NCBI RefSeq assembly: GCF_011065895.1
Contig: NZ_JAALCR010000002.1
Span: 124,001-188,000, forward strand
DNA length: 64,000 nucleotides
Direction of reading: 5' to 3'
Source of the DNA: Paludisphaera rhizosphaerae
GTDB taxonomy: Bacteria; Planctomycetota; Planctomycetia; Isosphaerales; Isosphaeraceae
This document shows positions 1 through 10,400 of the stretch, piece by piece. The position numbers and the translations under genes are program-made. The notes beneath the pieces were generated by a model. That model did no database searches and had not been told where the DNA came from. It saw nothing but the letters and a program-made list of their open reading frames with translations. The stretch's first letter is position 1. Every line of letters starts with the position of its first letter.

Positions 1-1587
1 GGCGTCTACCTCGGCTGGTTCTTTGGTGTGGCTCTCGCGCTTACGGCGGTAACCGCCCTGGTACTTCGAACGAGTCGTGACGAAGTCGTCTCGTTGATTC
101 AACGCGACTGGTGGGCTGCTGTGCTGGCTGCAGCGGTTGGGATTCTCGTCCTGATTCCGTTTCTCGCTCACTATTTGCCGGCTGCTCGGGAGTTCGGCGG
201 CACGTTCAACGATGTCCAGGCTTACGGGCATCCCACGAACTGGTCGTGGTGGAACGTCGGTCCGAACAACTGGTTCTGGGGTTGGATCGATCGGCGATGG
301 CCGATCGGTCCCCATCCGTTCCCCTGGGAGTTGAACCTGGGAATCGGCTTCCTGACCACGGCAGCCTGCGGAGTGGGTCTCTATCTGAGCAAGAACTCAC
401 CGCTTGGACGGGTCGCTCTGGCAACGATGCTTCTGGTCTTGATCGCGATGACGTTGGTTCGGAACGATCGCGTCGTCTTGCTCGCTGGGGCAGCGGCCTG
501 CTTCGCCTTCGGTTGCCTTTTCCGAGAACCGGATTGGACGGAGCGAGGTGCGGGGGCCTTTGCTTTGGCTGTGGCTGTGCTGCTAGCCTGTCCTCCATAC
601 AACGACGCGATCAGAACGCTGACGCTTGTCCTCATGGTCTTCTGCTGGGTGCGTCTCTGGGAGCGACGCTCACGGCCCGACGGTCTTCTGGCTCCGGGGG
701 TAGGGCTGTTTCTGCTGACGTTGCATCTGTTGCCCTGGTCGACGATGTCGCTGATTGCGCCGGGAGCGGTCGCGGCTGGAGCCATCCTCTGCTACTTCCG
801 GCCGAAACACCGAACGGAGATCGTCCTGGCGAGCGTCGGCCTGTTCTTGATCGCAGGCGCGTTGCTATCGCTCGAGAGTCGTCCGGAAGTTCTCTACCAC
901 GCCGCCCTGGGTGTGGCTTTCGGCTGGGTGTGTTCGACGACGCTCCCGCAGGTTCGTCTGAAGCCGTCGCAACTCGTGCCGATTCTCGCGGTCTCTTTCG
1001 CGCTTGTGATTCTGCTGTATGGCAAAACCTCCCTCTGGTACGCGCTCTCGCCCTACATCCCGGGCGCCAAAGCGATCCGCGTGCCAAGTCGCGTGGTTCT
1101 CATCCTCCTCGTTCCGGCAGCGTTCGGTCTCGCCTCGTTAGTCGAACGGCTGGATCGAAGTCTCTGGGGGATGGCGGCCTGGTGCCTTGCCCTGCTCTGC
1201 CTCGTCGAGCAGAGCGGCACCACCGACTGCTATTCCCTGGCCGAGAGTCGGGCCCGGATCGCGGTGATCTCGCAACAGATCGACCCGAGCATGGGGACCT
1301 TCTACTATCGACCAGAGTCCGAGGAGTCCGGCTTCGTCCAGTACAACCTCGACGCCATGTGGGCTTCGCTGAATACCGGCATTCCAACGATCAACGGAAA
1401 CTCGGGGTGTTTCCCGAAAGATTGGTGGCCCTTCCCGCAGGCCGACGCTCCCAATAAGGCGACGACCGAAGCGGTCCTTCGCGCATGGTGCGAGAAATTC
1501 GGACTGGACCGTCGACGAGTGCAACGGATCGGTCGGCAAGCGGGACCGGACGAAAACGAGAAGCCCGTCAGCGATTCTGCTGAATGA
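1..1587 (+). CDS. Polytopic membrane protein, GT-C-like, C-terminal part (5' end outside window)
   Basis: The frame is open from the first base, so the gene begins upstream of the window; about 528 residues are visible. They form roughly ten hydrophobic helices, with short polar loops including an aromatic Trp/Asn-rich stretch near residues 75-95 and a Pro-Ser-Arg-Val loop before the last helices. A soluble tail of about 130 residues follows. This architecture recalls GT-C glycosyltransferase or YfhO-like membrane proteins, but no diagnostic motif is visible because the N-terminal loop, where the GT-C acidic motif would lie, is missing. The last 20 bases overlap the convergent S51 peptidase gene. 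Function is not assigned beyond an integral membrane protein. Confidence 0.7.
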   Translation, partial: GVYLGWFFGVALALTAVTALVLRTSRDEVVSLIQRDWWAAVLAAAVGILVLIPFLAHYLPAAREFGGTFNDVQAYGHPTNWSWWNVGPNNWFWGWIDRRWPIGPHPFPWELNLGIGFLTTAACGVGLYLSKNSPLGRVALATMLLVLIAMTLVRNDRVVLLAGAAACFAFGCLFREPDWTERGAGAFALAVAVLLACPPYNDAIRTLTLVLMVFCWVRLWERRSRPDGLLAPGVGLFLLTLHLLPWSTMSLIAPGAVAAGAILCYFRPKHRTEIVLASVGLFLIAGALLSLESRPEVLYHAALGVAFGWVCSTTLPQVRLKPSQLVPILAVSFALVILLYGKTSLWYALSPYIPGAKAIRVPSRVVLILLVPAAFGLASLVERLDRSLWGMAAWCLALLCLVEQSGTTDCYSLAESRARIAVISQQIDPSMGTFYYRPESEESGFVQYNLDAMWASLNTGIPTINGNSGCFPKDWWPFPQADAPNKATTEAVLRAWCEKFGLDRRRVQRIGRQAGPDENEKPVSDSAE

Positions 1588-2410
1588 CGCGATCCTTGAC
1601 GTCCCACGATCCGAGTTCCCCGCCCTGTCCAGCGTGGAGGACGTCGATTCGGAGAGGGGCGGCGGCTTTCGAGGGTTTCAAGACGACGACGTAAGAGGCT
1701 CCTCCCACCTCCCAGCGTTTGGCTCCGAGATCGACGATGAGCGCCGTGGACTCGTCGATCGCCACCCCCGCGGCTACTTCCGGATGGTCGCCCAGGACGC
1801 CGAGGAGCCGGTTGAGCCGGCTGCGTCGAAGCGCGTGCTGATCCACGACGACGCCGGGCAGGAATCCGAATCCGGTTCCAACGGAGGCCTTCTCGGTTCC
1901 GCCAGTAATCATCACGCGGGTCATCAACGCCGCGCCGGCCGAGGTCCCGCCGAGGACCCCCCCGCGAGCGAGGACCTTGCGGAAGGCGGCGTCGGTGGCG
2001 GTGCCGAGATAGGCGTCGGTCACACGCGACTGGTCGCCGCCGCTGAACCAAACGGCGTCCGCATCGTCGAGAGCGGCGACGAACTCGGGTTTATCGGCCT
2101 CGGCCCGCGATCGAGTGTGGAGGAGCTTGACGGAAGCGGCACCGTGCTTGCGCCAGGGCGCCAGGAACTCGTCCAGAGCCGGGCCGTCGGCGTCGGCGTC
2201 CTCGCTGGCCGTGGGGACGACGACGATCCGGGCCTTCGGACCGCCCGCCAGTTCGACGAACTTGCCGCGGACGGCGTCGGGCAGTCCGCCCCCGCCGCAA
2301 ATCACGAGATGGCCGACGAGCTCTTCGCTCCGGCCTTCCGATCCACCGAGGATCGCTCCGAGCCCAAGAATGATCACCAGACTACGGACGAATACATCGT
2401 TCCTGGTCAT
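1568..2410 (-). CDS. Cyanophycinase-like peptidase (family S51), exported
   Basis: This encodes 280 residues with an N-terminal hydrophobic signal sequence (about residues 8-24) and then a peptidase S51 fold. The nucleophile motif GTSAG puts the catalytic Ser at 157. An upstream FSGGDQ loop and a DQH motif with His192, followed by conserved Arg residues, are typical of the cyanophycinase/CphB family. Family members cleave beta-aspartyl-arginine or other alpha/beta-aspartyl peptides. The signal peptide suggests that it acts outside the cytoplasm on imported or external peptides rather than on stored cyanophycin. The ATG at 2410 was chosen because the longer frame adds 89 Arg/Pro-rich residues running across the tRNA-Cys gene. 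The 3' end overlaps the convergent membrane-protein gene by 20 bases. Substrate is not predictable. Confidence 0.88.
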   Translation of the reverse strand: MTRNDVFVRSLVIILGLGAILGGSEGRSEELVGHLVICGGGGLPDAVRGKFVELAGGPKARIVVVPTASEDADADGPALDEFLAPWRKHGAASVKLLHTRSRAEADKPEFVAALDDADAVWFSGGDQSRVTDAYLGTATDAAFRKVLARGGVLGGTSAGAALMTRVMITGGTEKASVGTGFGFLPGVVVDQHALRRSRLNRLLGVLGDHPEVAAGVAIDESTALIVDLGAKRWEVGGASYVVVLKPSKAAAPLRIDVLHAGQGGELGSWDVKDRVIQQNR

Positions 2411-2521
2411 GGGAAGTTCCGTGGGGTGGGCCGAGAAGAGGAGGAGCCCATCGGAAACGCCACGTCCCCGTGCGTCAGCTGATGCGACGGAAGGAGCGGC
2501 GGGCGAGAGAGATACGGTGAG

Positions 2522-2592
<71 letters not shown>

Positions 2593-2708
2593 GACGTTGG
2601 AGGATCACGGCTCGGCCGGGTCGTCCTCGTCGAGAGGGCTCTAACTTACCCGAGCCCCCGACAAAGGGCAAGGACACTTACCTCCCCATTGGCTCAACTG
2701 TGGGGCGG

Positions 2709-4910
2709 TCAGCGGGGTGATGAGGATTTCCCAAGCTTCTTCAGTTCCTCCTCGAGGATGGCACGGTGGCTGGAGGTGTTTTTCGATGCATCGAGTTGGT
2801 CGCGCGCCGAGGTCAGAAGGCGTCGGAAGGGCTCGGCTCGATCGGGGCCTCCGGCCTGGGCCGCCGATGCGAGCCGGCGTGTGAGCCGGTCCGGAAAGTC
2901 GGAGCCCGGCGGCCAGGGACCCACAACGATCGGATACCAAAGATCCAGGGCCCTGGAGAAATCCTCCTTGCGAATGCTGTCGGAGATTCGATGCAAAACC
3001 GCCGACTCGATCGCACGCCAGACGAACGGCGACCGTGAACGAGCGGGCGATTGAAGGAGCTGTTTGAGGAGGCCTTCGTAATCACCCGTCGCAACAAACT
3101 GATCGATCAACAGGGCGTCGTATTTCACCCGGCGTTGGGGATCTAGTCGTTCGGGATCCATGATCGTAAGGAGGTCCAGGATTTCTCTCGTTCGGCTAGC
3201 GGGCTGAATCTCGCTCACTGGGAGCGTCATCGACACGAGTGCAACCTCGTAACACCAGTCGAGCGTCGCTCGCTGGTCGCGAGGATCAGGCCGGTCGCTC
3301 ATCGCGAGCGGGCTCGCACCGGCGGGAGGCTCACTGGGAGCGACCCGTTGGGGGGCGTCCTTGTCGGACCACGTCTCGAGCCGATAGAGCGGATCCCCCA
3401 GATAGACCAATTTCCAGGGCTGCCCATAAGCCTCGTACGGGCCCTGTCGAAGGGCGGCGGAAAGCGGCATCTCAACGGACATCATCTGCGTCACGAGGTA
3501 CGGAGATCGGAAGGCCGTCAGGAACGGCTCGTTCATGGAACCGAAATAGGAATAGGCGCCTCGTTCCAGAAAGCGCCCGGCGATGGTCGTCGGATCGTTG
3601 GGGTACGCGGCGGAGAAGCTGTGGATCAAGGAGATGACCGACGGGGGGCCGAATGGAACGTCCCCGGCGAGGCCCGGTCCTCCCGGAATCGAAAAGTCCC
3701 TTGGTGCGCCCGAGGAGTTCATAAGGATTAGCCCCCGAGCGTTCGGGGCAGCCGTGGCTTCATGCCAGGCGTTCAGGTCGGCGGCGTTTCCGGAGCGAGC
3801 GAGGACGGCGTCGGGGTCTGGGCGAACCAGTTGCAGGATCGATGTCGCGCCTGTGACATCGTATTCCGACCAGGGTGGACCGCCCGAATAGGTGTTCCAA
3901 AGGAGCGACGATCGTGGCTGGAGGAAAAGCGAGGCCATCGCTCGGTACACCGACGCTGGCGCGTCGCCGAGCAGTCGGCCGGCATAGGCCCAGCGGAGAC
4001 GCAGGGAATCCGGGTCGACCGAGCCGCCGGGGAGATTCCGGCCAAGTAGGTCGTCCAGGGCCCGATCATCCTCACCGCTCGAGCCGTCCGCCGCTCGATA
4101 ACGATATGGCCAGTCGCCTGCCAGGGTGAGGAAGTCCACCTGGTCGCCGAGTTTCCCGGATTGTGGTGCGATCGAGGCGACACGGGAATCGACCCGCCGC
4201 GCGAAGTCCAGAGCCTGCGCCAATGTGGGGACGTCGTCGAATCCGAGCGTCTTCGAGGGCTTCCCCGGGGCGGCCTCGATCGTCAGGGGGTCGAGACGAA
4301 GCAAGGGCTGAAATCGACCTGCGGCCAGCGCCGCAGCCCCACAAAGCGAGGCGCTCCCGGGATGACTCAGGACGACTCCTGGCGGCGTCGGCCCCAGATC
4401 GCGAGGGAGTGAGCCGGCCGGCGGCGGATCGGCCGATTCGTCCTCGGCCCCCATCCAGGACCGCCCGACGGCACGTTCCGCCACTCGCCACTCGTCCATC
4501 GGCCCCGATCGAGTCGATTCGGCCGACGCCTTGAATCGGACGATCCTCGACGGATGAAAGGCCCGGACGAAGGCCGGAGTCCATATCGGGTCGTCGAGGA
4601 GAATGGGGAAGAAGGTCGTTTGGTTCCAGACCTCCAGCGCCGAGAAGAAGCTCGGAACGTCGTCCACTAGAACGATCTGGTCGACGACGCTGCGTCTCGG
4701 TCCCCGCGCACTTCGCCAGTAGGCCCCGGCCTCCACAAGATCCTTCAACTGGGGAACGTCCAGTGACTCGATTGGTACGACAGAGACGGCGATCGACGGG
4801 TCAAGCTCAGAGCTCGTTGAAACGCCCTGCGCCGGCCCTCGGGAGCAGCCTGTGAATACACTCAAGACAATCGACACTAGCGCCGTATATGTGGTGCGTC
4901 GGATGCGCAT
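2709..4910 (-). CDS. Large lipoprotein of unknown function, weakly gingipain-like
   Basis: This encodes 733 residues starting with a lipoprotein signal: Arg-rich n-region, hydrophobic core and a lipobox-like FTGC near residue 22. The mature protein is soluble. Its centre alternates beta-strand-like and Pro/Gly-rich segments. Around two thirds of the way along it has a run resembling the end of C25 (gingipain-like) domains: an Ala-Tyr-Pro-Asn-Asp segment, a Gly-Ala-Tyr-Ser-Tyr-Phe-Gly-Ser segment, then YLGDPLYRL. No catalytic Cys-His pair can be assigned, so a protease call is not justified. The C-terminal 180 residues look helical. The ATG at 4910 is preferred over one seven codons upstream because it gives a compact signal peptide. 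The gene stands alone, divergent from rbsD. Confidence 0.7.
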   Translation of the reverse strand: MRIRRTTYTALVSIVLSVFTGCSRGPAQGVSTSSELDPSIAVSVVPIESLDVPQLKDLVEAGAYWRSARGPRRSVVDQIVLVDDVPSFFSALEVWNQTTFFPILLDDPIWTPAFVRAFHPSRIVRFKASAESTRSGPMDEWRVAERAVGRSWMGAEDESADPPPAGSLPRDLGPTPPGVVLSHPGSASLCGAAALAAGRFQPLLRLDPLTIEAAPGKPSKTLGFDDVPTLAQALDFARRVDSRVASIAPQSGKLGDQVDFLTLAGDWPYRYRAADGSSGEDDRALDDLLGRNLPGGSVDPDSLRLRWAYAGRLLGDAPASVYRAMASLFLQPRSSLLWNTYSGGPPWSEYDVTGATSILQLVRPDPDAVLARSGNAADLNAWHEATAAPNARGLILMNSSGAPRDFSIPGGPGLAGDVPFGPPSVISLIHSFSAAYPNDPTTIAGRFLERGAYSYFGSMNEPFLTAFRSPYLVTQMMSVEMPLSAALRQGPYEAYGQPWKLVYLGDPLYRLETWSDKDAPQRVAPSEPPAGASPLAMSDRPDPRDQRATLDWCYEVALVSMTLPVSEIQPASRTREILDLLTIMDPERLDPQRRVKYDALLIDQFVATGDYEGLLKQLLQSPARSRSPFVWRAIESAVLHRISDSIRKEDFSRALDLWYPIVVGPWPPGSDFPDRLTRRLASAAQAGGPDRAEPFRRLLTSARDQLDASKNTSSHRAILEEELKKLGKSSSPR

Positions 4911-4979
4911 CGGGCCTCGGGGTCGTCTCAAGGGATGTGCGGGGACGCCGTTCGGGTGGAGCCAGGGTTCTTCACCCGT

Positions 4980-4985
4980 TATAAT
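4980..4985 (+). promoter_or_regulatory. Possible -10 element upstream of the ribose-pyranase gene
   Basis: A consensus TATAAT hexamer lies in otherwise GC-rich DNA in the divergent intergenic region, about 160 bases before the rbsD start. No convincing -35 hexamer is present at 16-18 bases upstream, so this is only a candidate promoter. Confidence 0.25.
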
Positions 4986-5146
4986 GTACGACGTGGAGGG
5001 GGCTCAAATCCTCCTCGGGCCGTGCGATCGGGCCGACGAAGTATCGAACGAGGAGGCTGCAACCGAGCGCCTTCGCGCTGGCGATTTCCCGATCGACGAG
5101 CCGCACGCGGTTTCAGGACTCTCTTTCAGGAAGGAAGGCGTGCGCG

Positions 5147-5542
5147 ATGAAGCGAGGAGGCATTCTCAATCCGGCGATCTGCTCACTGCTCGCCGAGCTG
5201 GGGCATACCGATGAGCTTCTGATCGTCGACGCCGCCTATCCGCTGCCCGGCGACGCCCACGTCATCGACCTGACCCTTACGCCTGGAATACCCCGTCTGC
5301 TGGACGTGCTTCGCGCCGTGGCTGAGGAATTGGTCATCGACGCGATCGCAGTCCCCTTTGAGATCAAGGACCATAGCCCCCGGCTGTTCCAGGAGATCCT
5401 CAAGTGCGTCGGCGAGGTCGACGTCGACGAGATCCCCTACCACGAGTTCAAGGAACAGTCGCTGGACGTCAAGGGGATCATCCGGACCGCCGAGTTCAGC
5501 CCCTACGCGAGCGTCCGAATCGTCGCCGGGAGCGCCTATTGA
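5147..5542 (+). CDS. rbsD: D-ribose pyranase / RbsD-FucU family mutarotase
   Basis: The 131-residue product matches the RbsD/FucU fold over its whole length (family size 130-140). It has the opening M-K-x-G-x-x-L-N-x-x-I, the LGHTDELLIVDA segment carrying the catalytic His near residue 20, a PLPGD loop, and near the C-terminus the F-S-P-Y-A-S stretch of the active site. The family interconverts pyranose and furanose or anomeric forms of ribose or fucose in the cytoplasm. A purine-rich Shine-Dalgarno (AGGAAGG) lies 8-12 bases before the ATG. No ribose transporter or kinase is next to it, so the sugar (ribose versus fucose) cannot be decided from context. Confidence 0.88.
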   Translation: MKRGGILNPAICSLLAELGHTDELLIVDAAYPLPGDAHVIDLTLTPGIPRLLDVLRAVAEELVIDAIAVPFEIKDHSPRLFQEILKCVGEVDVDEIPYHEFKEQSLDVKGIIRTAEFSPYASVRIVAGSAY

Positions 5543-5604
5543 GCCGCGAGGGACTCAGCGAATGAGCCGCCGAGGCTGGATAGCCTCGACGGCTCGAACG
5601 CCGG

Positions 5605-6636
5605 TCATTGCGGGGTCAGCGAGTCCTTCCATTCAGTCCCGAGGTCGGCCAGCGCCTTCCCGGTCGATTCCTTGAAAAGATCTTCAGAATACTTCCCTTC
5701 GCGCATGGCCTTGTTCAGCTTGAGGACAAAGTCCTTGTCGTACTTGCGCGAAACGTAGTCGAGGAACCGAGCCGTCACCCGATAGCTCTGATCGTGACGG
5801 GCCGTGTTGACGTTCAGGCGGCCGATGTTGGCCGGCTCGTACAGAACGAAGCGGACGTAATCCGCGACGCCCTCGACCAACCAACCTGGGTTGCGCCGGC
5901 CTCGGTATCGCTGAACGACGTGAGTCGACTCGTGGATCATGGCTCCCACGTCGCCAGGGTGGTCCTTGAACCACTTGGCGGACCCGGTGATCCTGCTGCC
6001 GGAGGCATACGCGGGAACGTCGATCCCGTTCTTGATTGAGAGATGGACGACACGAGCCGGCGTGTAGCCGTCGCTCTTGAGGGCCTCGTTGATGAGGTCG
6101 TAAGACTTCTCGCATTCGCGGGCGGCCTTATCGGCCCAGGGCTTCAACTCAGGGTCGTCCACCTCGTCGACGACGAATTCGACGGGGAACGCGAACCGAT
6201 GGACGGCGGGATCGGAGTCGACGGAGATCTCGGCGATCTGCAACGGCTCCTTGGCGTCCTTCGCAGGCACGAAGCGGACCGCCTTGAGCGACTTCTTGGG
6301 CTCGGCGTTTCCAGTCCCGTCATGGACGCCCGTCAAAGACTCGAACGCCTGGCCGTCCGTCGATCCTTCGAGCGTTCCGCCGTCAAGGCCGCGCCCCTTG
6401 ATGGAGACGGATCGAACCAGGACCGGTTCGTCGAACGTCAGAGTGACGGAGTCGCCCTCCGCTGGAGGCTTGTCGGTCGTGTAGGTCGTCGCGTCGTCGC
6501 CGTCGAAGGCGTACTGTCGGATGTGGTCTCCGGATGTCGGGAGCAACGAGACGACGGTGGCCGCGATGGGCGATTTCTTAACAGGGGCGTCGGGTTCGGC
6601 GAGGATCAGGGAGAGGCCGAGGGCGATCGGGAGCAT
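5605..6636 (-). CDS. Exported metallopeptidase of the plant basic-secretory-protein type with F5/8C-like domain
   Basis: This encodes 343 residues with a short signal peptide (about residues 1-14). Residues 25-145 look like a galactose-binding F5/8 type C beta-sandwich, including an AFDGDDATTYTT opening. Residues 150-340 match the basic secretory protein family, a zinc peptidase-like fold. HESTH (235-239) gives the HExxH zinc motif, followed by VVQR and by GWLVEGVADYVR, whose Glu/Asp supply the third ligand region. It is presumably secreted and acts on extracellular protein or glycan-bound protein; the substrate is unknown. An AAGGAA ribosome-binding site precedes the ATG by seven bases. The gene is convergent with rbsD. 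Confidence 0.82.
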   Translation of the reverse strand: MLPIALGLSLILAEPDAPVKKSPIAATVVSLLPTSGDHIRQYAFDGDDATTYTTDKPPAEGDSVTLTFDEPVLVRSVSIKGRGLDGGTLEGSTDGQAFESLTGVHDGTGNAEPKKSLKAVRFVPAKDAKEPLQIAEISVDSDPAVHRFAFPVEFVVDEVDDPELKPWADKAARECEKSYDLINEALKSDGYTPARVVHLSIKNGIDVPAYASGSRITGSAKWFKDHPGDVGAMIHESTHVVQRYRGRRNPGWLVEGVADYVRFVLYEPANIGRLNVNTARHDQSYRVTARFLDYVSRKYDKDFVLKLNKAMREGKYSEDLFKESTGKALADLGTEWKDSLTPQ

Positions 6637-6747
6637 CGGCGTTCCTTCAACGGCAGGGATCGGGCGGTGGATTCCAGAATCTCAGGATAACCGGCGGCCT
6701 CCCTCCGCCGCGAGGTGACAGTTCGCAGGACGAACGGAGGCCCGTGC

Positions 6748-7371
6748 ATGCCGAGGCGGAACCGAGTGGCTCCCGATGGAGTGATCCTCGCGGCGCCTGA
6801 TCGCGGAACGTTCATGGGGAATCGGGGAAAGCTCCACGACGCCGAAGGCCGTATTTGTCGAGACTGGCGTGTCCAGCGATGGTTGATTTGCGATCTGGAC
6901 TTCAACGAACGACGGCGCACGGTGATGGCTCCCGATCGCTACACCGAGCTCTTCTTCCTCGACGAAGCGACAGCCCTGGCCGCGGGCCACCGGCCCTGCT
7001 TCGAATGCCGCCGCCCCCGATTTCTGGCGTTTCAATCGGCCATGGAAGCGGGGCTCGGCGCTCCCTCCCTTGCCGCCAGCGACATCGACGATCGCTTGCA
7101 CCGGGAGCGCCTCACGCCGGAGGGGGCGAAACGTACCTTCGTCGCCGATCTGGAACGGCTGCCGGATGGCGTCTTCGTTGCACTTCGGGGCCGGCCGCAT
7201 CTGGTCTCCGGTGAGTCGATCTTCGCCTGGTCTTTCGGCGGCTACTCGGAGCCTCGACCGAGACCAGCCGGCCAGGTCGTCGTTCTGACACCTCCCTCAA
7301 CCGTCGCCGCGCTCGCGGCGGGATATCGGCCAGTCCTCCACGCTTTGATCAAGGGGATGGACGAGGAATAA
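6748..7371 (+). CDS. Conserved hypothetical protein with Ada-like Cys motif
   Basis: This is a 207-residue soluble protein without signal or membrane segments. A GHRPCFECRRPR segment resembles the GYRPCKRCRP zinc-site signature of Ada-type N-terminal domains, but only the two Cys of that segment are evident. The rest is basic and contains two long helical stretches. The ATG at 6748 was chosen because CGGAGG lies seven bases upstream; an earlier in-frame codon adds 11 residues. It ends 33 bases from the convergent giant TPR gene. The function is unknown; a role in nucleic-acid or metal handling is only a suggestion from the Cys motif. Confidence 0.65.
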   Translation: MPRRNRVAPDGVILAAPDRGTFMGNRGKLHDAEGRICRDWRVQRWLICDLDFNERRRTVMAPDRYTELFFLDEATALAAGHRPCFECRRPRFLAFQSAMEAGLGAPSLAASDIDDRLHRERLTPEGAKRTFVADLERLPDGVFVALRGRPHLVSGESIFAWSFGGYSEPRPRPAGQVVVLTPPSTVAALAAGYRPVLHALIKGMDEE

Positions 7372-7404
7372 GGCGTCGGATCGCGTGCTCCGGCGCCGGT
7401 TGCC

Positions 7405-10400
7405 TCAACCGATCCGAGGCGGACTCGTCTCGAACCACAGACGCGCGATCGGTCGACGCCACGCGGGGACGTGACTGGAGAGTCGACGGATCGTCCGCCG
7501 CCAGGCGCGGAGGGCAAGTTTATGGTCGATTGGGTCCACCCTGTGTTTCTGAGCCAGTTGCTTGAGGGCTTTTCCGGCACGGGTGGCGGCTCGCGACCGA
7601 TCCGAGGGCTCGGCTCTTTCGACGTTTGTAAGGAGTTGCGCCAGCCCCTGGACGTACGCGTGCAGGCCGTCGAAATCGGCGGTGATCTTCGGCTGGGCGA
7701 ACTTCACGGTCGCGTCGAGGTCGCCTCGCACCGCCGCGTCGAGCGCCAGCCAGACCGAGTGCCAGGGCGAGCGACCGTCTTCCGGCAATTCGAGAGCCGC
7801 GCGGGCGATCGCATTCGCCTCGGCCTCGTTCCCGATCGACCTCTGGGAGAGCGCGAGGCTGATCAGCATCCAGGGGGTTACGCCTTCTCTGTCGCGCCAA
7901 TCGCTGATCCACTTCACAACGGCGCGGGGACGGCCGGTCCGTCGCAGGGCGTAGCCAGTCATTGCCCAGGCCTCAAGGTTGTCGCGGATCGTGGCCCCGT
8001 GTCGACGGAGGCAAAGCCTGAGGGGGACGGCCTGCCGCAAGTTCCCCAGATGCCGGATGTGGGCCGTCAACGCCCTGATCGTCGCCTCGCCGCCGTTCGG
8101 GACGATCCGACGGAGGGCGCGACCGACTCGCAGAGCGCGCAAGAGGCCGCCCCGCCTGGCCCACGTTTCGCCGGCCCTGGGCGCTGCGTCAGGCTGAGCG
8201 AGCGCCGACTCATAGACCGCGTCCGCCGCGCGAGCCCACCCTGCCGCGACGATGGTCTCGTCGGCCGAAGTCCAGGGCCAGGTGGATTCGACGTCGGGGG
8301 CGATGAGGAGTCTTCTGAGTGCGTCGAGCGCGGCACCCTTTTCCTTCCTCACGGCGAGAAGCTGGATCTCCCTGGCCAACACGAACGCCAGAGCGTCCTG
8401 GTCCGGCCGCTGAAGCCTGGCGAGCGTCGCACCGGCTTCGTCCAACTCACGACTTTCGAGCTGAAGATCGAACAACTCCATCAGGGCGTAGTCGTACTCG
8501 GGGGCGAGGTCCACGGCGCGGGTGTAAGCTTGTTTCGCCCCAGCGCGATCGCCGCTGGCCAGGCGAGCCTGGCCGAGCAAGCCGAACACCCACGGGTCGT
8601 CAGGATAGAGTCGCGCCGAGTTCTCCGCGGCTTCTAGGTAGGCGTTGTTATCCTCGTCGTCGCGAGCCCATTCGGTGAGCCGACGCCATCCCCAGGCGTA
8701 GTCCGGATCTTCGTGGAGGAGGCTGCGCATGAGGGTTCGGGCCAGGGCGCGGTCGCCGCTCTTCGCAGCGACCCACGCGGCACGGCCGCGAAGGATCAAC
8801 GGCGTGCGGTCTCCGAAGACGGCCGGGGCGCATGCGGCCTCGGCCTCGTCGAACCGGCCGGCGTCGGCAAGGATCTCCGCCTTTCGGTCATGGATCTCCA
8901 GGTCGCGCGGCGAGATGGCGGCCGCCTGTTCCAGCGCCTTCAGTCGTTCATCAAGGTCGTCGGCATCCGTCAACTCGGCTTCCAGGGCCTTCCACGCTCG
9001 AGCATCGCCGGGGCGAGCGGCGACGATCTCTCGCGCAAGCTTTAGGGCTGCGTCAGACTCGCCGCACTCGTTCGACCATTCGGCGTAGGAGCGCCAGGCC
9101 CAGCTGTAAGCCGGGTCGAGCCTCAGGGCGACTTCGAGTCGGCTGCGCGCGGATTCCTTCTCACCGAGGTGCCACAGTGCATCAGCCAGGTGGCCATTGA
9201 CGATGGGGTCCATCGGCGAGGATCGGACGGCCCGCTCCAATACCGCACGCGATTCCTCATAGAGTCCCGATGCTTCCAGCGATTGAGCCAGCGAACAGGC
9301 CGCGCGTCCCCAGCCCGGGTTGATCGCCAGGGCCCGGTTCAAGGCTGCCCGTTCTCCCTCGACGTCATTCCGTGCGCGGAGCACCGTCGCCAGATCCAAC
9401 TGGACTCTGGGGAGCAGTGGGAACCGATCGGCGGCGCGACGAGCGAGCGACTCGGCCTCTTCCAGTTCCGAGCGGGAGACGTGTTCGTCGATGACGGCCG
9501 ACCAGGCGTGCCAGAGGTCGGGACGGGCTTCCCAGGCTTTGATCAGGACTTCGAGGAGTCCATCCGATCCCAACGTCCAGCGGGCGTGTCGCGCGAACGC
9601 GAGAAGTCCGTCGCCGTAGATGACCTGCCGCTTCAACTCCTCAGCGACGAACGCGAGCACCTCTCGACGCTCGGACTGCGTCTCGCTGGTCGATACGAGG
9701 CGGGTGATCGGGTGTTCGTTGTCCACGTCGCGCCGGACGGCTTCTCGATACGCTTCGCGCGCCTCGGCGAGCCGGCCGGCGTTTTCCAGGAGATAGCCAC
9801 GGATGCCGGCCTCGAAGGTGGATTCGGGTTCCAGGGCGGTTGCTCGGGCCATCTCGGCGAAGGCCTCATCGTGACCACCCGCCCGACTGAGGAGCATCGC
9901 TAGCTCGCGCCGACCCCACGCCGAGGCCGGGTGGACGTCCAGCAGCCGACGGAGCGCAGGCTCCACGACCTCCGGTCCTTCCCCTCGGAGGAATTCCACC
10001 ATTGTCTGGTGCATCGAGTAATTGTGGGGGGATCTTTCGCAGGCGGCCCTCAACTGGTCGAGCGCGGCCGCGCGGCCTTCCGTGTCGTCGAGCAGCGACG
10101 CCGCGGAACGTACTGCATCGACGGCGGACGGTTCGGACTCCAGGACCTCCCGCCAGAGCGTCAACGCCCCAGCCAGGTCGCCCCGGCCCGACGCGAGGGT
10201 TGCGGCTGCGCGAAGCCAATCGCCTCGGCGGCACCAGGTTCGCGCCTGCTCAAGGAGATCGGAAGCGTGGTCGAACCGACCGATCGTGGCGTTGGCTTCC
10301 GCGGCGAAAAGGAGCAACTCGCCGTCGTGGGGGCGCACTCTGAGCGCCGAATCAAGAACCTCCTGAGCCTCGGTCGCCCGATCGAGCGACATGAGAGCCG

